Under the pieces are notes generated by a model. It saw only the letters and a program-made list of their open reading frames with translations, did no database searches and had not been told where the DNA came from. A stretch of 64,000 nucleotides of DNA from NCBI GenBank assembly GCA_024434115.1, contig QMIT01000008.1, positions 248,001-312,000 on the forward strand, written 5' to 3'. Shown piece after piece: positions 54,105 to 62,991 of this stretch (within the stretch, counting starts at the first letter, position 1; the number at the start of each line of letters is the position of its first letter). The stretch is from Chloroflexota bacterium. GTDB taxonomy: Bacteria > Chloroflexota > Anaerolineae > Aggregatilineales > J027. The translations under genes were made by a program, and so were the position numbers.

Positions 54105-55544
54105 GGGCGGCATAACCTCATAAATCACAAAACTATGGATATAACGGATAGGACTGGTCTGCACATTTTTTAAATTCAACAAATACACCCACATCTGTAC
54201 CAATTCCTCATTTGGGGCGACCAGATACCGCACTCCGGTCTCCGTTTGCAAGTGCGCCGCCAATTCTTCGGGGGTCGAGAAATAGACCAGCCACACGTTG
54301 GTCTCTTCGCCCAAATACCAGCCCAATTCCCAGCCTAACCAATAGTCATAGACAATTCGGCCTGCAAAATCCCGATTGAGTGTATCGGCAAGTTCATCAA
54401 TTCCATGCAACTCAAAATCTTGGGGTTCACGGCTGAGAGGTCGCGCCGTTAAAGCTGGATGAGCCATCACCAAAATAATACCGATGGCATTGAACGACAC
54501 TCCCCATCGCCAGCGGGAAGCCCATTCCCCAATCGCCAATGTCACCAGTAGCAAAATAAAGGGGATAATCGGCAACAGATAGCGGATGCGTACACTAAAC
54601 GCCACCAACCAATAGAGACTCAGATACCACACCAAAAACAAAGCGATGATCCAGCTAACCCAACGGGCGGGATGGTAGTTTTGGGCGGTATAAATCAACC
54701 ACCCGATAACAATGAGAAAAATTAACGCTCCGATAACTCGGCCACCAAGCGCATCCCCCAATAATCGCAGCCATGCCTCAGCGCGTGATCCAATTTCGTC
54801 GGCCCGTGCCAAGCGCCCCGGATTGTTGTTATAACCGCCGAGCGTCACAAAACTTTGCTGCGGGCGGGCCATATCCCACACCAGAACAGGTGCGAGGATC
54901 AGTAATGCACCTAAAACAAATTGCTTGGCCTTGACAAGAATACGACTCAGCGGAATGGGAGGGGCATTTTCCAATGTCCACACAGGGGAGGAAAAAATAC
55001 CAACGCATATAACTAATGGCAGCACCCACAACGCTGTTGGTTTCATGACCCATGCCAAACCCAACAGCACCCCCGTCCGACCCCATTTTTGATGAGTAGC
55101 CCACACTGCCGACAGTAGTACACAGGTGAGCATCAAGGTATCTTGGAAGATGGTCGGGGCAAACGCGATTTCAAGTGGGGATAGGATGTACAACAACAGG
55201 CCGAGATGGGCGGTAGGAATACGCCTGGATAATTGGCGGATCAGCGCGAAAAAGGCGGCGGCTCCAACGAGACTGGCAAAAACCGAGGGCAGACGGGCCG
55301 CAAATTCGTTCTGCCCCACCCCAGCGAGGCTCACCCCCACCAAGAGATAACTTAAAGGGGGTTTGTCAGTGGTAGCGCCGTTTAACAACCAATCCTGCTG
55401 CTGCACCATGCGCCGTCCCAATGTCGCAAAGAGGGCCTCGTCAGGATGCACCGGTTCGGCATCCGCCAAATATTGAAAACGTAACCCAGCCCCAATCAAC
55501 AACAGCAGCACATTCAACCAGAGGGCCGCATGGTGACGGCTCAT
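54057..55544 (-). CDS. GT39-type integral membrane glycosyltransferase
   Basis: The 495-residue protein has an N-terminal helix, the acidic outer loop 'PVHPDEALFATLGRRMVQQQDW' and a further ten or so membrane helices, typical of ArnT/PMT-like (GT39/GT83) enzymes. It lacks the C-terminal cysteine domain of the GT39 pair at 18.8-22.5 kb. It lies 22 bases downstream of a polyprenyl-phosphate-hexose synthase-like GT2 gene, so the two probably work in sequence: GT2 makes the lipid-linked sugar and this enzyme transfers it on the outer face. 48-base convergent overlap with mgtE. Confidence 0.85.
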   Translation of the reverse strand: MSRHHAALWLNVLLLLIGAGLRFQYLADAEPVHPDEALFATLGRRMVQQQDWLLNGATTDKPPLSYLLVGVSLAGVGQNEFAARLPSVFASLVGAAAFFALIRQLSRRIPTAHLGLLLYILSPLEIAFAPTIFQDTLMLTCVLLSAVWATHQKWGRTGVLLGLAWVMKPTALWVLPLVICVGIFSSPVWTLENAPPIPLSRILVKAKQFVLGALLILAPVLVWDMARPQQSFVTLGGYNNNPGRLARADEIGSRAEAWLRLLGDALGGRVIGALIFLIVIGWLIYTAQNYHPARWVSWIIALFLVWYLSLYWLVAFSVRIRYLLPIIPFILLLVTLAIGEWASRWRWGVSFNAIGIILVMAHPALTARPLSREPQDFELHGIDELADTLNRDFAGRIVYDYWLGWELGWYLGEETNVWLVYFSTPEELAAHLQTETGVRYLVAPNEELVQMWVYLLNLKNVQTSPIRYIHSFVIYEVMPPSNLRQNKSRQHEINQ

Positions 55545-55566
55545 CGCAAAATCTCAGCGCACAGCG

Positions 55567-56271
55567 TCAATTGGTGAAGCGATACCGGAACAATGTCCAT
55601 AGCGCGATGAAAAAATCATACCATTTGATCTTCTTGCCTTCATTCCATTCGCGCCCATTATAGGAAATCGGCACTTCATAAATGCGGATTTTGCGCTTCA
55701 GCACTTTGGCGGTGACTTCGGGTTCAATTTCAAACCGATTGGAGCGTAACTCGATATTTTTGATGACATCGGCCCGGAAAACCTTATAACACGTTTCCAT
55801 GTCACTGATGATGGAATTATAGAGAACATTGGTCACCAAAGTTAAGGTACGATTGGCAATCATATTCCAGAAAAACATGGCTTTGCGCGGGCCACCCAAA
55901 AACCGCGACCCATAGACCACCGTTGCAATGCCTTCCCGAATGGGCTTGAGCAGACTGGCATATTCACGCGGGTCATATTCTTGGTCGGCGTCTTGAATCA
56001 GGATAATATCGCCTGTCGCCTCTTTAAAACCCGTCCGCACCGCCGCGCCCTTGCCCATGTTGTGAGGATGCAGCACAATTCGCACCAATTCATTTTCGAG
56101 GGACGGCAAAAGATCACGAGTCCCATCCGTCGAGCCATCATCCACAATAATAATCTCGTCGGCTTCTTCAACGGCCATCACCCGATGCAGCACATCCTGA
56201 ATCGTCTTGACTTCGTTATAGCAGGGAATAATCACGCTGACTTTATAATCTTGCGGTTTTTTATCGTCCAT
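55567..56271 (-). CDS. GT2 family glycosyltransferase (polyprenyl-phosphate sugar synthase-like)
   Basis: The 234-residue cytoplasmic GT2 enzyme has '[18 protein letters not shown]', '[16 protein letters not shown]' and the catalytic '[11 protein letters not shown]' (DxD). Its length and lack of membrane helices match dolichyl-phosphate-mannose-synthase-like proteins such as DPMS1, which move a hexose from a nucleotide sugar to a polyprenyl phosphate. Co-transcription with the GT39 gene supports that role. GAGAGG precedes the ATG. Confidence 0.9.
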   Translation of the reverse strand: MDDKKPQDYKVSVIIPCYNEVKTIQDVLHRVMAVEEADEIIIVDDGSTDGTRDLLPSLENELVRIVLHPHNMGKGAAVRTGFKEATGDIILIQDADQEYDPREYASLLKPIREGIATVVYGSRFLGGPRKAMFFWNMIANRTLTLVTNVLYNSIISDMETCYKVFRADVIKNIELRSNRFEIEPEVTAKVLKRKIRIYEVPISYNGREWNEGKKIKWYDFFIALWTLFRYRFTN

Positions 56272-56314
56272 TCAGCCTCTCGTCGGGTAAAAATTCTCTA
56301 AAACCTAAACGCGG

Positions 56315-56320
56315 TATAAT
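56315..56320 (+). promoter_or_regulatory. Possible -10 element of the DUF1028 gene
   Basis: A perfect TATAAT lies 66 bases before the start. The -35 region does not match consensus. Confidence 0.4.
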
Positions 56321-56386
56321 AGCGGGTCTGCATTCATAAAACTATAGGCATTTATCGAAAGTAGTCGTTACAAAAGGAGATCACCC

Positions 56387-57277
56387 ATGATGCGTCGGAT
56401 TTATGTGAGTACCTATAGCATCGCCGCTTTTGACCCGACGGAACACGCATGGGGGGTAGCGGTGGCAAGTAAATTTTTGGCAGCAGGGGCGGTTGTTGCG
56501 TGGGCACAGGCCAATGCGGGCGCAGTCGCTACCCAAGCCCTCGCCAATGTCACCTATGGGCCGGAAGGCTTGGCGATGATGGCAAGTGGACTAAGCGCCG
56601 AACAGACCCTTGAAAAATTGTTGGCGGGCGACCCCAATCATACCCATCGGCAAATTGGATTGGTGGATAAAAATGGCGGGGCGGCGGCTCATACAGGTGG
56701 GGAATGTAATGGATGGGCCGGACACAAAATCGGCAAAGGCTATACCTGTCAGGGCAATATTTTGACGGGTGGTAATACCCTCGACGCAATGGCGGAGGCG
56801 TTTGAAACCACTAAAGGCGAACTGGCTGACCGATTGGTTGCTGCATTATTGGCAGGCGATACGGTTGGCGGGGATAGTCGTGGCAAACAGGCGGCGGCGG
56901 TGTATGTGGTCAAACCCAACGGCGGTTATGGTGGCAATAACGAATATTATCTCGATTTGCGTGTAGATGATGACCCTGATCCTGTGAATCGCTTGGTGAA
57001 ATTGGTCAAGCTGCATCACTTCTTTTTCGGCACTCCCAAAGCCGAGGATTTGCTCCCGATAGACTCAAAAATCGCCGCTGAAATCCAAACCGTGCTCAAG
57101 CGGTTGGGATATTTTAAGGGCAGTATTGATGGGCAGTGGGATGAAACCACTCGTGCCGCTTTTTGGGCATTTTGCGGGGTCGAAAATTTAGAAGAACGCT
57201 GGTCGCTGGATAAACATCCTGAATTGTTAGATCGGGTCGTGTTGGAATTTATCCGTGAACGTTTCGCGCAGCAGTAA
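56387..57277 (+). CDS. DUF1028 protein with C-terminal peptidoglycan-binding-like domain
   Basis: The 296-residue protein starts with DUF1028 (about 1-215), an Ntn-hydrolase-type fold with 'STYSIAAFDPTEHAWGVAVASKFLAAGAVV', 'GGECNGWAGHKIGKGYTCQGN' and 'KQAAAVYVVKPNGGYGG'. Residues about 230-296 resemble a peptidoglycan-binding domain 1 ('IQTVLKRLGYFKGSIDGQWDETTRAAFWAF'). DUF1028 members occur with such a domain in other bacteria; the substrate is not established. There is no signal peptide. AAGGAG lies eight bases before the ATG. The arginase gene follows after three bases, so the two form an operon. Confidence 0.88.
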   Translation: MMRRIYVSTYSIAAFDPTEHAWGVAVASKFLAAGAVVAWAQANAGAVATQALANVTYGPEGLAMMASGLSAEQTLEKLLAGDPNHTHRQIGLVDKNGGAAAHTGGECNGWAGHKIGKGYTCQGNILTGGNTLDAMAEAFETTKGELADRLVAALLAGDTVGGDSRGKQAAAVYVVKPNGGYGGNNEYYLDLRVDDDPDPVNRLVKLVKLHHFFFGTPKAEDLLPIDSKIAAEIQTVLKRLGYFKGSIDGQWDETTRAAFWAFCGVENLEERWSLDKHPELLDRVVLEFIRERFAQQ

Positions 57278-57280
57278 AAC

Positions 57281-58219
57281 ATGATGAACAATGGCAAACC
57301 GAATAATACGATTCGCATCTTTGGTGTACCGATGGATTTAGGTCAGAATCGGCGCGGGGTAGATATGGGGCCGAGTGCGGTACGCTACGCCGGCTTGCAG
57401 CCCCGCTTGGAACAACTCGGCTATGAAGTGCATGACGGTGGCAATATCGAAGTGGCCCAAGCCGAGCAAATGCACGATATATTGCCCGTCGAAACCAGCC
57501 TAAAAACCGACGAGCGAGCGTACTTTTTGCCAGAGGTCGCTCATGTATGCAGCATGGTCTATAACCGTACCACCGCCTGTGTAGATGCCCACGAACGGGT
57601 CATTTTCCTCGGCGGCGACCACAGTATCAGCATTGGTACGGTGTCGGGGGTGGTGCATCATGAACCTGCCGGGGTATTGTGGATTGATGCACACGGCGAC
57701 ATCAACACCCCCCATTCATCCCCATCCGGCAATATTCATGGCATGAGTGTAGCAACCCTTTTGGGAGATGGCCCGCCCGAACTAACCGACATCGGTGCCC
57801 CCGGCCCTAAATTGCAACCAGAGCAGGTGGTGATGATTGGCCTGCGTGATCTTGATCCCAAAGAACAAAGCCGACTGCGAAAAGGTGGTGTTGGGGTGTT
57901 TACCATGCGCCAAATTGACGAACTCGGTATCGCATCAGTCATTTATCAAGCGCTTCAACGGCTGCAACAATTTAAATATCTGCATGTCAGCCTCGACTTG
58001 GACGGTCTCGACCCGGAAATTGCGCCGGGGGTAGGGACGCCTGTACCGGGTGGGTTAAGTTATCGGGAGGCGCATTTGTTGATGGAGATTTTGGCGGATT
58101 CAGGCAAAGTCCGCACAATGGATATTGTTGAAATCAACCCCATTTTGGATGACCGCAACCGCACCGCCAAAATCGCGGTAGAGCTTGCTGCCAGTCTATT
58201 TGGGCAACGGATTTTGTAG
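57281..58219 (+). CDS. rocF: Arginase
   Basis: The 312-residue enzyme has all arginase/ureohydrolase manganese ligands: His114 ('GGDHSIS'), Asp136, His138, Asp140 ('DAHGDIN'), and Asp239, Asp241 ('LDLDGLDPE'). The 'GVGTPVPGGLSYREAHLLMEIL' and 'DIVEINPILDDRNRTAKIAVELAASL' region is of the arginase (RocF) type, not agmatinase. It hydrolyses L-arginine to ornithine and urea. It has no Shine-Dalgarno and starts three bases after the DUF1028 stop, so it is probably translationally coupled. Confidence 0.92.
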   Translation: MMNNGKPNNTIRIFGVPMDLGQNRRGVDMGPSAVRYAGLQPRLEQLGYEVHDGGNIEVAQAEQMHDILPVETSLKTDERAYFLPEVAHVCSMVYNRTTACVDAHERVIFLGGDHSISIGTVSGVVHHEPAGVLWIDAHGDINTPHSSPSGNIHGMSVATLLGDGPPELTDIGAPGPKLQPEQVVMIGLRDLDPKEQSRLRKGGVGVFTMRQIDELGIASVIYQALQRLQQFKYLHVSLDLDGLDPEIAPGVGTPVPGGLSYREAHLLMEILADSGKVRTMDIVEINPILDDRNRTAKIAVELAASLFGQRIL

Positions 58220-58260
58220 ACAACAAAATTCCAACCTAATCTATAAGTTTTTTAGTGGAC

Positions 58261-58289
58261 TTGCTTACACGATTTGGAGTCAGTATGAT
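58261..58289 (+). promoter_or_regulatory. Promoter of the response regulator gene
   Basis: TTGCTT (58261-58266) and TATGAT (58284-58289) are 17 bases apart. The ATG follows 38 bases later. Confidence 0.5.
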
Positions 58290-58327
58290 GTTAAGCAGTA
58301 TTGGTTTAGGGATGAGGCAAGAATGCG

Positions 58328-58699
58328 ATGGCAGACCAACGCACGATCCTTATTGTGGAAGATGACGCTGAACTACGGATGATCTATCGGCAAACTCTCG
58401 AGCGGGAAAATTATCAGGTGGTGGAAGCCTCTGATGGGGCAGATGCAATTCAAAAAACAGCCGATTTTGTTCCCGATGTCATCATTTTGGATATGATGAT
58501 GCCACACATGGGTGGCCCAACCCTCCTACAACTGCTTCGACAAAACCCCGCAATGGAAAAAACCCGGTTGGTAGTGATTACAGCGTATCCCAACTTTCGA
58601 GAGGCAGCGTTGAAATATAACGTTGACCTGTTTTTGACCAAGCCGGTGCGCCCCATCGAAATCATCAATGCGATTAAAACGGCGTTAGAAAGTGATTAG
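58328..58699 (+). CDS. Single-domain response regulator (CheY-like)
   Basis: The 123-residue protein is a bare receiver domain: acidic pocket 'IVEDDAE', phospho-acceptor Asp55 in 'IILDMMMPHMGG', Thr in 'VVITAYP' and Lys105 in 'LTKPVRP'. No output domain is attached and no histidine kinase gene is nearby, so it probably acts by protein binding or as a phosphorelay link. GAGGCAAGA precedes the ATG. Confidence 0.93.
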   Translation: MADQRTILIVEDDAELRMIYRQTLERENYQVVEASDGADAIQKTADFVPDVIILDMMMPHMGGPTLLQLLRQNPAMEKTRLVVITAYPNFREAALKYNVDLFLTKPVRPIEIINAIKTALESD

Positions 58700-58756
58700 T
58701 TTTTGGCTGATTTTTGGAAAAACCCGCAAAATAGGGGGGTTTAGGGGATTTTGGAC

Positions 58757-58784
58757 TTGCAAAAACCTGATAGATGCGTAAAAT
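58757..58784 (+). promoter_or_regulatory. Promoter of the HU gene
   Basis: TTGCAA (58757-58762) and TAAAAT (58779-58784) are 16 bases apart, with a leader of about 50 bases before the ATG. Confidence 0.6.
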
Positions 58785-58839
58785 GCAATTATCTGGCGCA
58801 CAAATCGACCAAACATCTCAATCTAAGGAGTAGATTTCG

Positions 58840-59121
58840 ATGAACAAAACTGAGTTTATCGCTGCTGTAGCCCAAGAGGCAGGCATCCCGAAAAGTGAGG
58901 CTCAGAAGGTCGTCAAGGCCGTGCTGGACGTAGTTACCGAAGCACTCAAGAAGGGTGACAAGGTCGTTCTTACGGGTTTTGGCTCGTTTGAAGTGCGTCA
59001 AGCCAAGGCACGCACGGGTGTTAACCCACGTACCAAGGAAAAGGTGCAAATTCCTGCCACCAAGCGTCCCGCGTTCTCCGCTGGCGCTGAACTGAAGAAA
59101 GCAGTTGCACCCAAGAAGTAA
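58840..59121 (+). CDS. hup: HU family DNA-binding protein
   Basis: The 93-residue basic protein is a standard HU: 'MNKTEFIAAVAQEAGIPKSEAQKVV' helices, 'GFGSFEVRQAKARTGVNPRTKEKVQIPATKRPAFSAG' with the DNA-binding arm and the intercalating Pro in 'NPRT', then a short Lys-rich tail. It binds and bends DNA as a dimer in nucleoid packing. AAGGAG nine bases upstream, a promoter and a strong terminator mark it as a well-expressed single gene. Confidence 0.96.
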   Translation: MNKTEFIAAVAQEAGIPKSEAQKVVKAVLDVVTEALKKGDKVVLTGFGSFEVRQAKARTGVNPRTKEKVQIPATKRPAFSAGAELKKAVAPKK

Positions 59122-59146
59122 TCTACCCATAGTGGAGATTACGGAG

Positions 59147-59186
59147 TTGCCTAGCGGGGGATACGTCCTTCGGCTAGGCAATTTTC
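59147..59186 (+). terminator. Rho-independent terminator of the HU gene
   Basis: TTGCCTAGC (59147-59155) pairs perfectly with GCTAGGCAA (59173-59181), followed by TTTTC. It begins 26 bases past the stop codon. Confidence 0.9.
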
Positions 59187-59228
59187 TTTATCGCCCAAGT
59201 TGTAAGGAATGAACCCCACCCCAAGCCT

Positions 59229-59993
59229 ATGCTAAAAGCAATTTTGTTTGATCTGGATGATACCCTCATTGACTGGAGTGGTCGCAGCCAAGAATGGGTA
59301 GATTTTGACCGCTATCACCTACGCCAAGTCTACGACTATGTAACGAATCAAATTCACCCCCTCGAGAGTGCCGAAAAATTCTTCGACACCGTTTGGTTGT
59401 TGACCATGCGCGAGTGGAACGATGCCAAAAACACCTTCCGTGCGCCCCATTTGGGTGACGTATTGGTGCAGGCCTGTGTCACCCTCGGCGTACCCCATGA
59501 TAACCTCAAGGCCGATCACCTGCTGGATGCCTATGACTGGGAACCATTCCCCGGTGTCGAGGTCTTCCCAGATGCCCTTGAAGTGCTGCCTTATCTACGT
59601 GAAAACGGCCTGCGGCTAGGCTTAGTCACCAATGCCTATCAGCCGATCCGACTGCGTGAACGCGAACTGGTGGCCTTTGGCTTGATGGACTATCTGATAG
59701 AATGCCGCATCTCCGCCGCCGATATTGGTTATCTGAAACCTCACCCGGCTATTTTTGAAGAAGCCCTGCGCCAAGTGGGGGCTACCCCCGAAGAAGCCGT
59801 TTTTGTGGGGGATTCCACTGAGGCCGATATTGTGGGGGCACAACAAGCCGGAATGAAAGGGGTTTGGCGCACCCCGCGTCATCATGTGCCGGGTCAGATC
59901 AATGGAACGATTGTGCCGGACGCGGAAATCTCCACTCTACATGACTTGTTCCCCATTTTGGATAATTGGTTTCCCGGCTGGCGTGAGGATTAA
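59229..59993 (+). CDS. HAD family hydrolase (HAD-IA)
   Basis: The 254-residue protein has 'AILFDLDDTLIDW' (nucleophile Asp and acid-base Asp), an alpha-helical cap, 'LGLVTNAYQPIRLRE', 'GYLKPHPAIFEEAL' (Lys) and 'FVGDSTEADIVGAQQAGMKG'. It is a cytoplasmic phosphatase of subfamily IA; the substrate cannot be assigned. The shikimate-kinase-like gene starts six bases downstream, so the two share a transcript. Confidence 0.9.
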   Translation: MLKAILFDLDDTLIDWSGRSQEWVDFDRYHLRQVYDYVTNQIHPLESAEKFFDTVWLLTMREWNDAKNTFRAPHLGDVLVQACVTLGVPHDNLKADHLLDAYDWEPFPGVEVFPDALEVLPYLRENGLRLGLVTNAYQPIRLRERELVAFGLMDYLIECRISAADIGYLKPHPAIFEEALRQVGATPEEAVFVGDSTEADIVGAQQAGMKGVWRTPRHHVPGQINGTIVPDAEISTLHDLFPILDNWFPGWRED

Positions 59994-59999
59994 CAGTCC

Positions 60000-60536
60000 A
60001 TGCCTGTCATTAATCGTGTTCCCTATCGCAATCTCGTCCTGACTGGGCATATGGGGGTAGGCAAAACGGCAGTCGGGCGTCTCATCGCTAACCAACTCAA
60101 TATCCCTTTGTACGATCTGGAAAACGAGATTGAACTGCGCGAGGGACAGTCTGCCGAAAATATCCGGGCACTGTTTGGCGAATCGCGGCTGCGTACCCTT
60201 GAAGCCGATATTGTGAGTGAACTGGTGGTCATCCGCAGTTCAGTGATTTGTGTGAATGGCCCAACCTTGCTTCAACCCGCCAATTTGGAGAAGCTACGTT
60301 CGACTGGTCCAGTGTTGTGTTTGACAGCGGCACTCAATGAAATCTTGCGACGGCTGCATGTCGTACAAGGGGCACGTTTTCATAATCCTGAAACACGCTC
60401 GATTGCCATCAGTCGGCTGAAACGCGAACGGGGTGTATTGGAACTCCCCCTGCCCCATTTGGATACAACCGGATTATCAGTTGAGACCGTCACCGAGCGG
60501 GCCATTCAATTTTGGATGGAGCAAGCCGACCTTTAG
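60000..60536 (+). CDS. Shikimate-kinase-like protein with altered substrate site
   Basis: The 178-residue protein has the shikimate kinase fold: Walker A 'GHMGVGKTAVG' (15-25), 'LYDLENEIE', 'ALFGESRLRTLEADIV' and a C-terminal lid and helix. Several substrate-site residues differ from AroK. The second Asp of 'D-x-D' is Glu ('DLE'), the glycine triplet 'GGG' is 'NGP' in 'VICVNGPTLL', and the usual lid 'RPLL' is not recognisable. The ATP site and one Arg (in 'RLRTLE') are kept. It may phosphorylate another small molecule or be a weak AroK. No other shikimate-pathway gene is nearby. Confidence 0.7.
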   Translation: MPVINRVPYRNLVLTGHMGVGKTAVGRLIANQLNIPLYDLENEIELREGQSAENIRALFGESRLRTLEADIVSELVVIRSSVICVNGPTLLQPANLEKLRSTGPVLCLTAALNEILRRLHVVQGARFHNPETRSIAISRLKRERGVLELPLPHLDTTGLSVETVTERAIQFWMEQADL

Positions 60537-60607
60537 CAAATCGGGTACAATGAAGCAAGGTTTTACCTACTTCCAGAAACTCATACGATTTTCGGAGAAA
60601 TTGACGC

Positions 60608-61420
60608 ATGACTGTACTAAGAGTCAGTATCGGGCAATTTGATGTGCGCAAAGGGAATCCCCGCGTAAATTGGACCCGTGTACAAGAAATTACGGCAGAA
60701 GCCAAAAGTCAAGGGGGGCAAGTGGTGGTACTGCCTGAATTATGGGACAGCGGCTATGCACTCGATCAGGCCAAAACCTATGCCAGTTCACTGAGCGGCG
60801 GTCTATTTGCACAGGTCGTGGCTCTCGCCAAACAACATGGGATTTTCATCTTAGGCTCTATGCTGGAAAAACGCGGCTTGGGCGTCTCCAATACTACCGC
60901 TGTTGTTTCCCCGGTTGGGGGCATTATGGGGGCCTATCGCAAACTCCACTTATTCCCACTCATGGATGAGGATAAATGGCTGACCCCCGGTGAGGCGACC
61001 CTAACGCTCGATTTGCCGTGGGGGAAGAGCGCCTTTGCTATTTGTTTCGACCTGCGTTTCCCCGAATTGTTCCGACGCTATGCCGTTGAAGGGGCAAAGG
61101 TTGTTTTTGTGCCATGTGAGTGGCCGCATCCACGCCTTGAACATTTCCGCACCCTCGTTCGCGCCCGTGCTATTGAAAATCAAATGTACGTCGTGGCGGT
61201 CAATCGTATTGGTGTAGACGATTTTGATGAGGTATCCGGCAAATATGGTGCTCATTTCTGTGGGCATTCCATGATTATTGACCCGTGGGGGGAAACCGTC
61301 GTCGAAGTTGGCGAAGGGGAAGCGGTTGTCAGCGTTGACCTTGATCTAAACAAGGTAGACGCCGTTCGCCAGCAAATTCCTGTCCTCGAAAATCGCCGAC
61401 CTGAACAATACAACATCTAA
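60608..61420 (+). CDS. Carbon-nitrogen hydrolase family amidase (nitrilase superfamily)
   Basis: The 270-residue protein has the catalytic triad of the nitrilase superfamily: Glu44 ('VLPELWDSGY'), Lys112 ('YRKLHLFPLMDE') and Cys146 ('FAICFDLRFPEL'). The pattern resembles omega-amidase and related YafV-like enzymes, which hydrolyse 2-oxoglutaramate or other small amides in the cytoplasm. The substrate is not proven. GGAG lies nine bases before the ATG. Confidence 0.9.
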   Translation: MTVLRVSIGQFDVRKGNPRVNWTRVQEITAEAKSQGGQVVVLPELWDSGYALDQAKTYASSLSGGLFAQVVALAKQHGIFILGSMLEKRGLGVSNTTAVVSPVGGIMGAYRKLHLFPLMDEDKWLTPGEATLTLDLPWGKSAFAICFDLRFPELFRRYAVEGAKVVFVPCEWPHPRLEHFRTLVRARAIENQMYVVAVNRIGVDDFDEVSGKYGAHFCGHSMIIDPWGETVVEVGEGEAVVSVDLDLNKVDAVRQQIPVLENRRPEQYNI

Positions 61421-61435
61421 CACGGCTAACCTATC

Positions 61436-61463
61436 AAAAAGGGCGGGTTTTTGTTTCCCGCCC
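61436..61463 (-). terminator. Rho-independent terminator of the DnaB-like gene
   Basis: On the minus strand GGGCGGG pairs perfectly with CCCGCCC around a nine-base loop, followed by TTTTTG. It lies 26 bases past the DnaB-like stop codon and faces the amidase gene, which may share the hairpin. Confidence 0.85.
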
Positions 61464-61489
61464 CCTGCAAAAATCACCGCAAACTTGGC

Positions 61490-62746
61490 CTAGTCCATCA
61501 CCAGCTTATCATCAATCAACTGCTGACGGACACGTTCACCACGCGGGTCAAAGGCAAAATAGGGCGCGTGCAGGTGGAATTCCATATCTTGCATGGCGCG
61601 TCCAGCCCGATTCTTTTCAATCGTAAAAACCACCCACTCGCGGAATTGACGGGCTTGGTAGGGATTAAACGACACCTCATCTTTGGACAGCACATGATAT
61701 TTGTTGTTCATGATGATGGCGATGTCGCATTCATAATCCAGCGCCGAACTCCCGCGCAGATGGTAGAGGTGCAATCGGTTGGATTTTAGCCCTTCCCGAT
61801 CAGCCGCCACGATTGCCATCACCGGCACACCTAGGGCCAATGCCATATCTTTCAAGCCCTCAACAATAATCGTAACTTTTTCACCTTCATCCGAGGCCCG
61901 TTCGGGGTGGATGGCAATTTTTTGTAGGTAGTCAATAAACACGGTTACATTGCCGCCTGTTGCTTGGACAAGCCGCTGCGTCATTTCACGAATAGCCCGC
62001 AGGGTGGTGACGACGGGGCTGGCCTTCACCAAAATCAAGCGATCCGCATAACGATTCATCCGGGCTAATGGCATGGAAGTCTTGGGGTTTTCGCGCAAGA
62101 TGGTTTGCAGCGACATCGCCTCCCCGCCTCCCCGCAAAGTAGACTTGGCTTTTTCGGCAATAATTACGTCATGCAGATCTTTGAGGCGTACCCCATTATT
62201 TAAATCTACTTCGGGGGGGTTGATGCTTTCAAGGCACATCAACCGATTCATTAAGTGGGTTTCGGTATGTTCATAGGACAGATAAAACGCATATTGGTCA
62301 GACCGCATCGCAATATTGCGGGCCATTTGCAGCGCACAGATCGTCTTGCCAATCCCCTGTGCCCCACCCAGCAATATCAATTCTGTTTTACGCAGACCGC
62401 CCCCAATCATGCCATCCAGTGGGTCAAAGCCCGTTGGTAATGGCATAAATTCCGATAAATCCCCACGCACCACCATATCATTGGCTTCATTGAGCACCTG
62501 TGCCAATGTGCGGGGCATATGAGCCGTGTTTCGACTGGGGGCGGAAGCATTACTTGCAGAAGGCGCATTAGTACGACTGCGTGTGGAGCGTGGCGAAGAT
62601 TCCACACTGGTAGGCGTGCGTGGCTCGGCAGGAGGAACGGCGATTCTCTGGGGGACGGGCGGCGTTATCGGGTCATCCTGCTCGAATAATGGTTGAGTGC
62701 TATGGTCATTGCGCGGCGGCTCGTCGTCGAAACGTCTGGTTTCCAT
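61490..62746 (-). CDS. DnaB-like (RecA-fold) ATPase lacking the DnaB N-terminal domain
   Basis: The 418-residue protein has a low-complexity N-terminus (about 1-85, rich in Pro, Ser, Arg and Asn) and then a DnaB C-terminal ATPase. The ATPase has 'LPTGFDPLDGMIGGGLRKTELILLGG', Walker A 'GAQGIGKTI', Walker B 'VFIDYLQKIA', 'SSALDYECDIAIIM' and 'FTIEKNRAGRAMQDMEF', matching DnaB 'KNRNG'. The DnaB N-terminal collar domain is missing, so it is unlikely to be the main replicative helicase. It may be a primase-less loader, a recombination motor or a regulatory ATPase. It diverges from the FHA gene and ends at a strong terminator. Confidence 0.8.
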   Translation of the reverse strand: METRRFDDEPPRNDHSTQPLFEQDDPITPPVPQRIAVPPAEPRTPTSVESSPRSTRSRTNAPSASNASAPSRNTAHMPRTLAQVLNEANDMVVRGDLSEFMPLPTGFDPLDGMIGGGLRKTELILLGGAQGIGKTICALQMARNIAMRSDQYAFYLSYEHTETHLMNRLMCLESINPPEVDLNNGVRLKDLHDVIIAEKAKSTLRGGGEAMSLQTILRENPKTSMPLARMNRYADRLILVKASPVVTTLRAIREMTQRLVQATGGNVTVFIDYLQKIAIHPERASDEGEKVTIIVEGLKDMALALGVPVMAIVAADREGLKSNRLHLYHLRGSSALDYECDIAIIMNNKYHVLSKDEVSFNPYQARQFREWVVFTIEKNRAGRAMQDMEFHLHAPYFAFDPRGERVRQQLIDDKLVMD

Positions 62747-62991
62747 AAAATGGCACGCCTTTGTATCTCATCAAATAACAATCACGATATTGTCCTCGAT
62801 TTTACATTTCTAGGAAACGAAGCGCAATTTAACCGCACAGATTGAAACGAACCCTTAACAAGAGTCAAATATTGTTTGAATAGAAAACCCTGCTTAAAAT
62901 AACGCAAAGGTTTGTTTGGAAAGGGCGTGGGTTGTATACTTGTCAAGATAAACGAGCGATTCAATCCCCAAAAAAGATCTGATAAATCATT

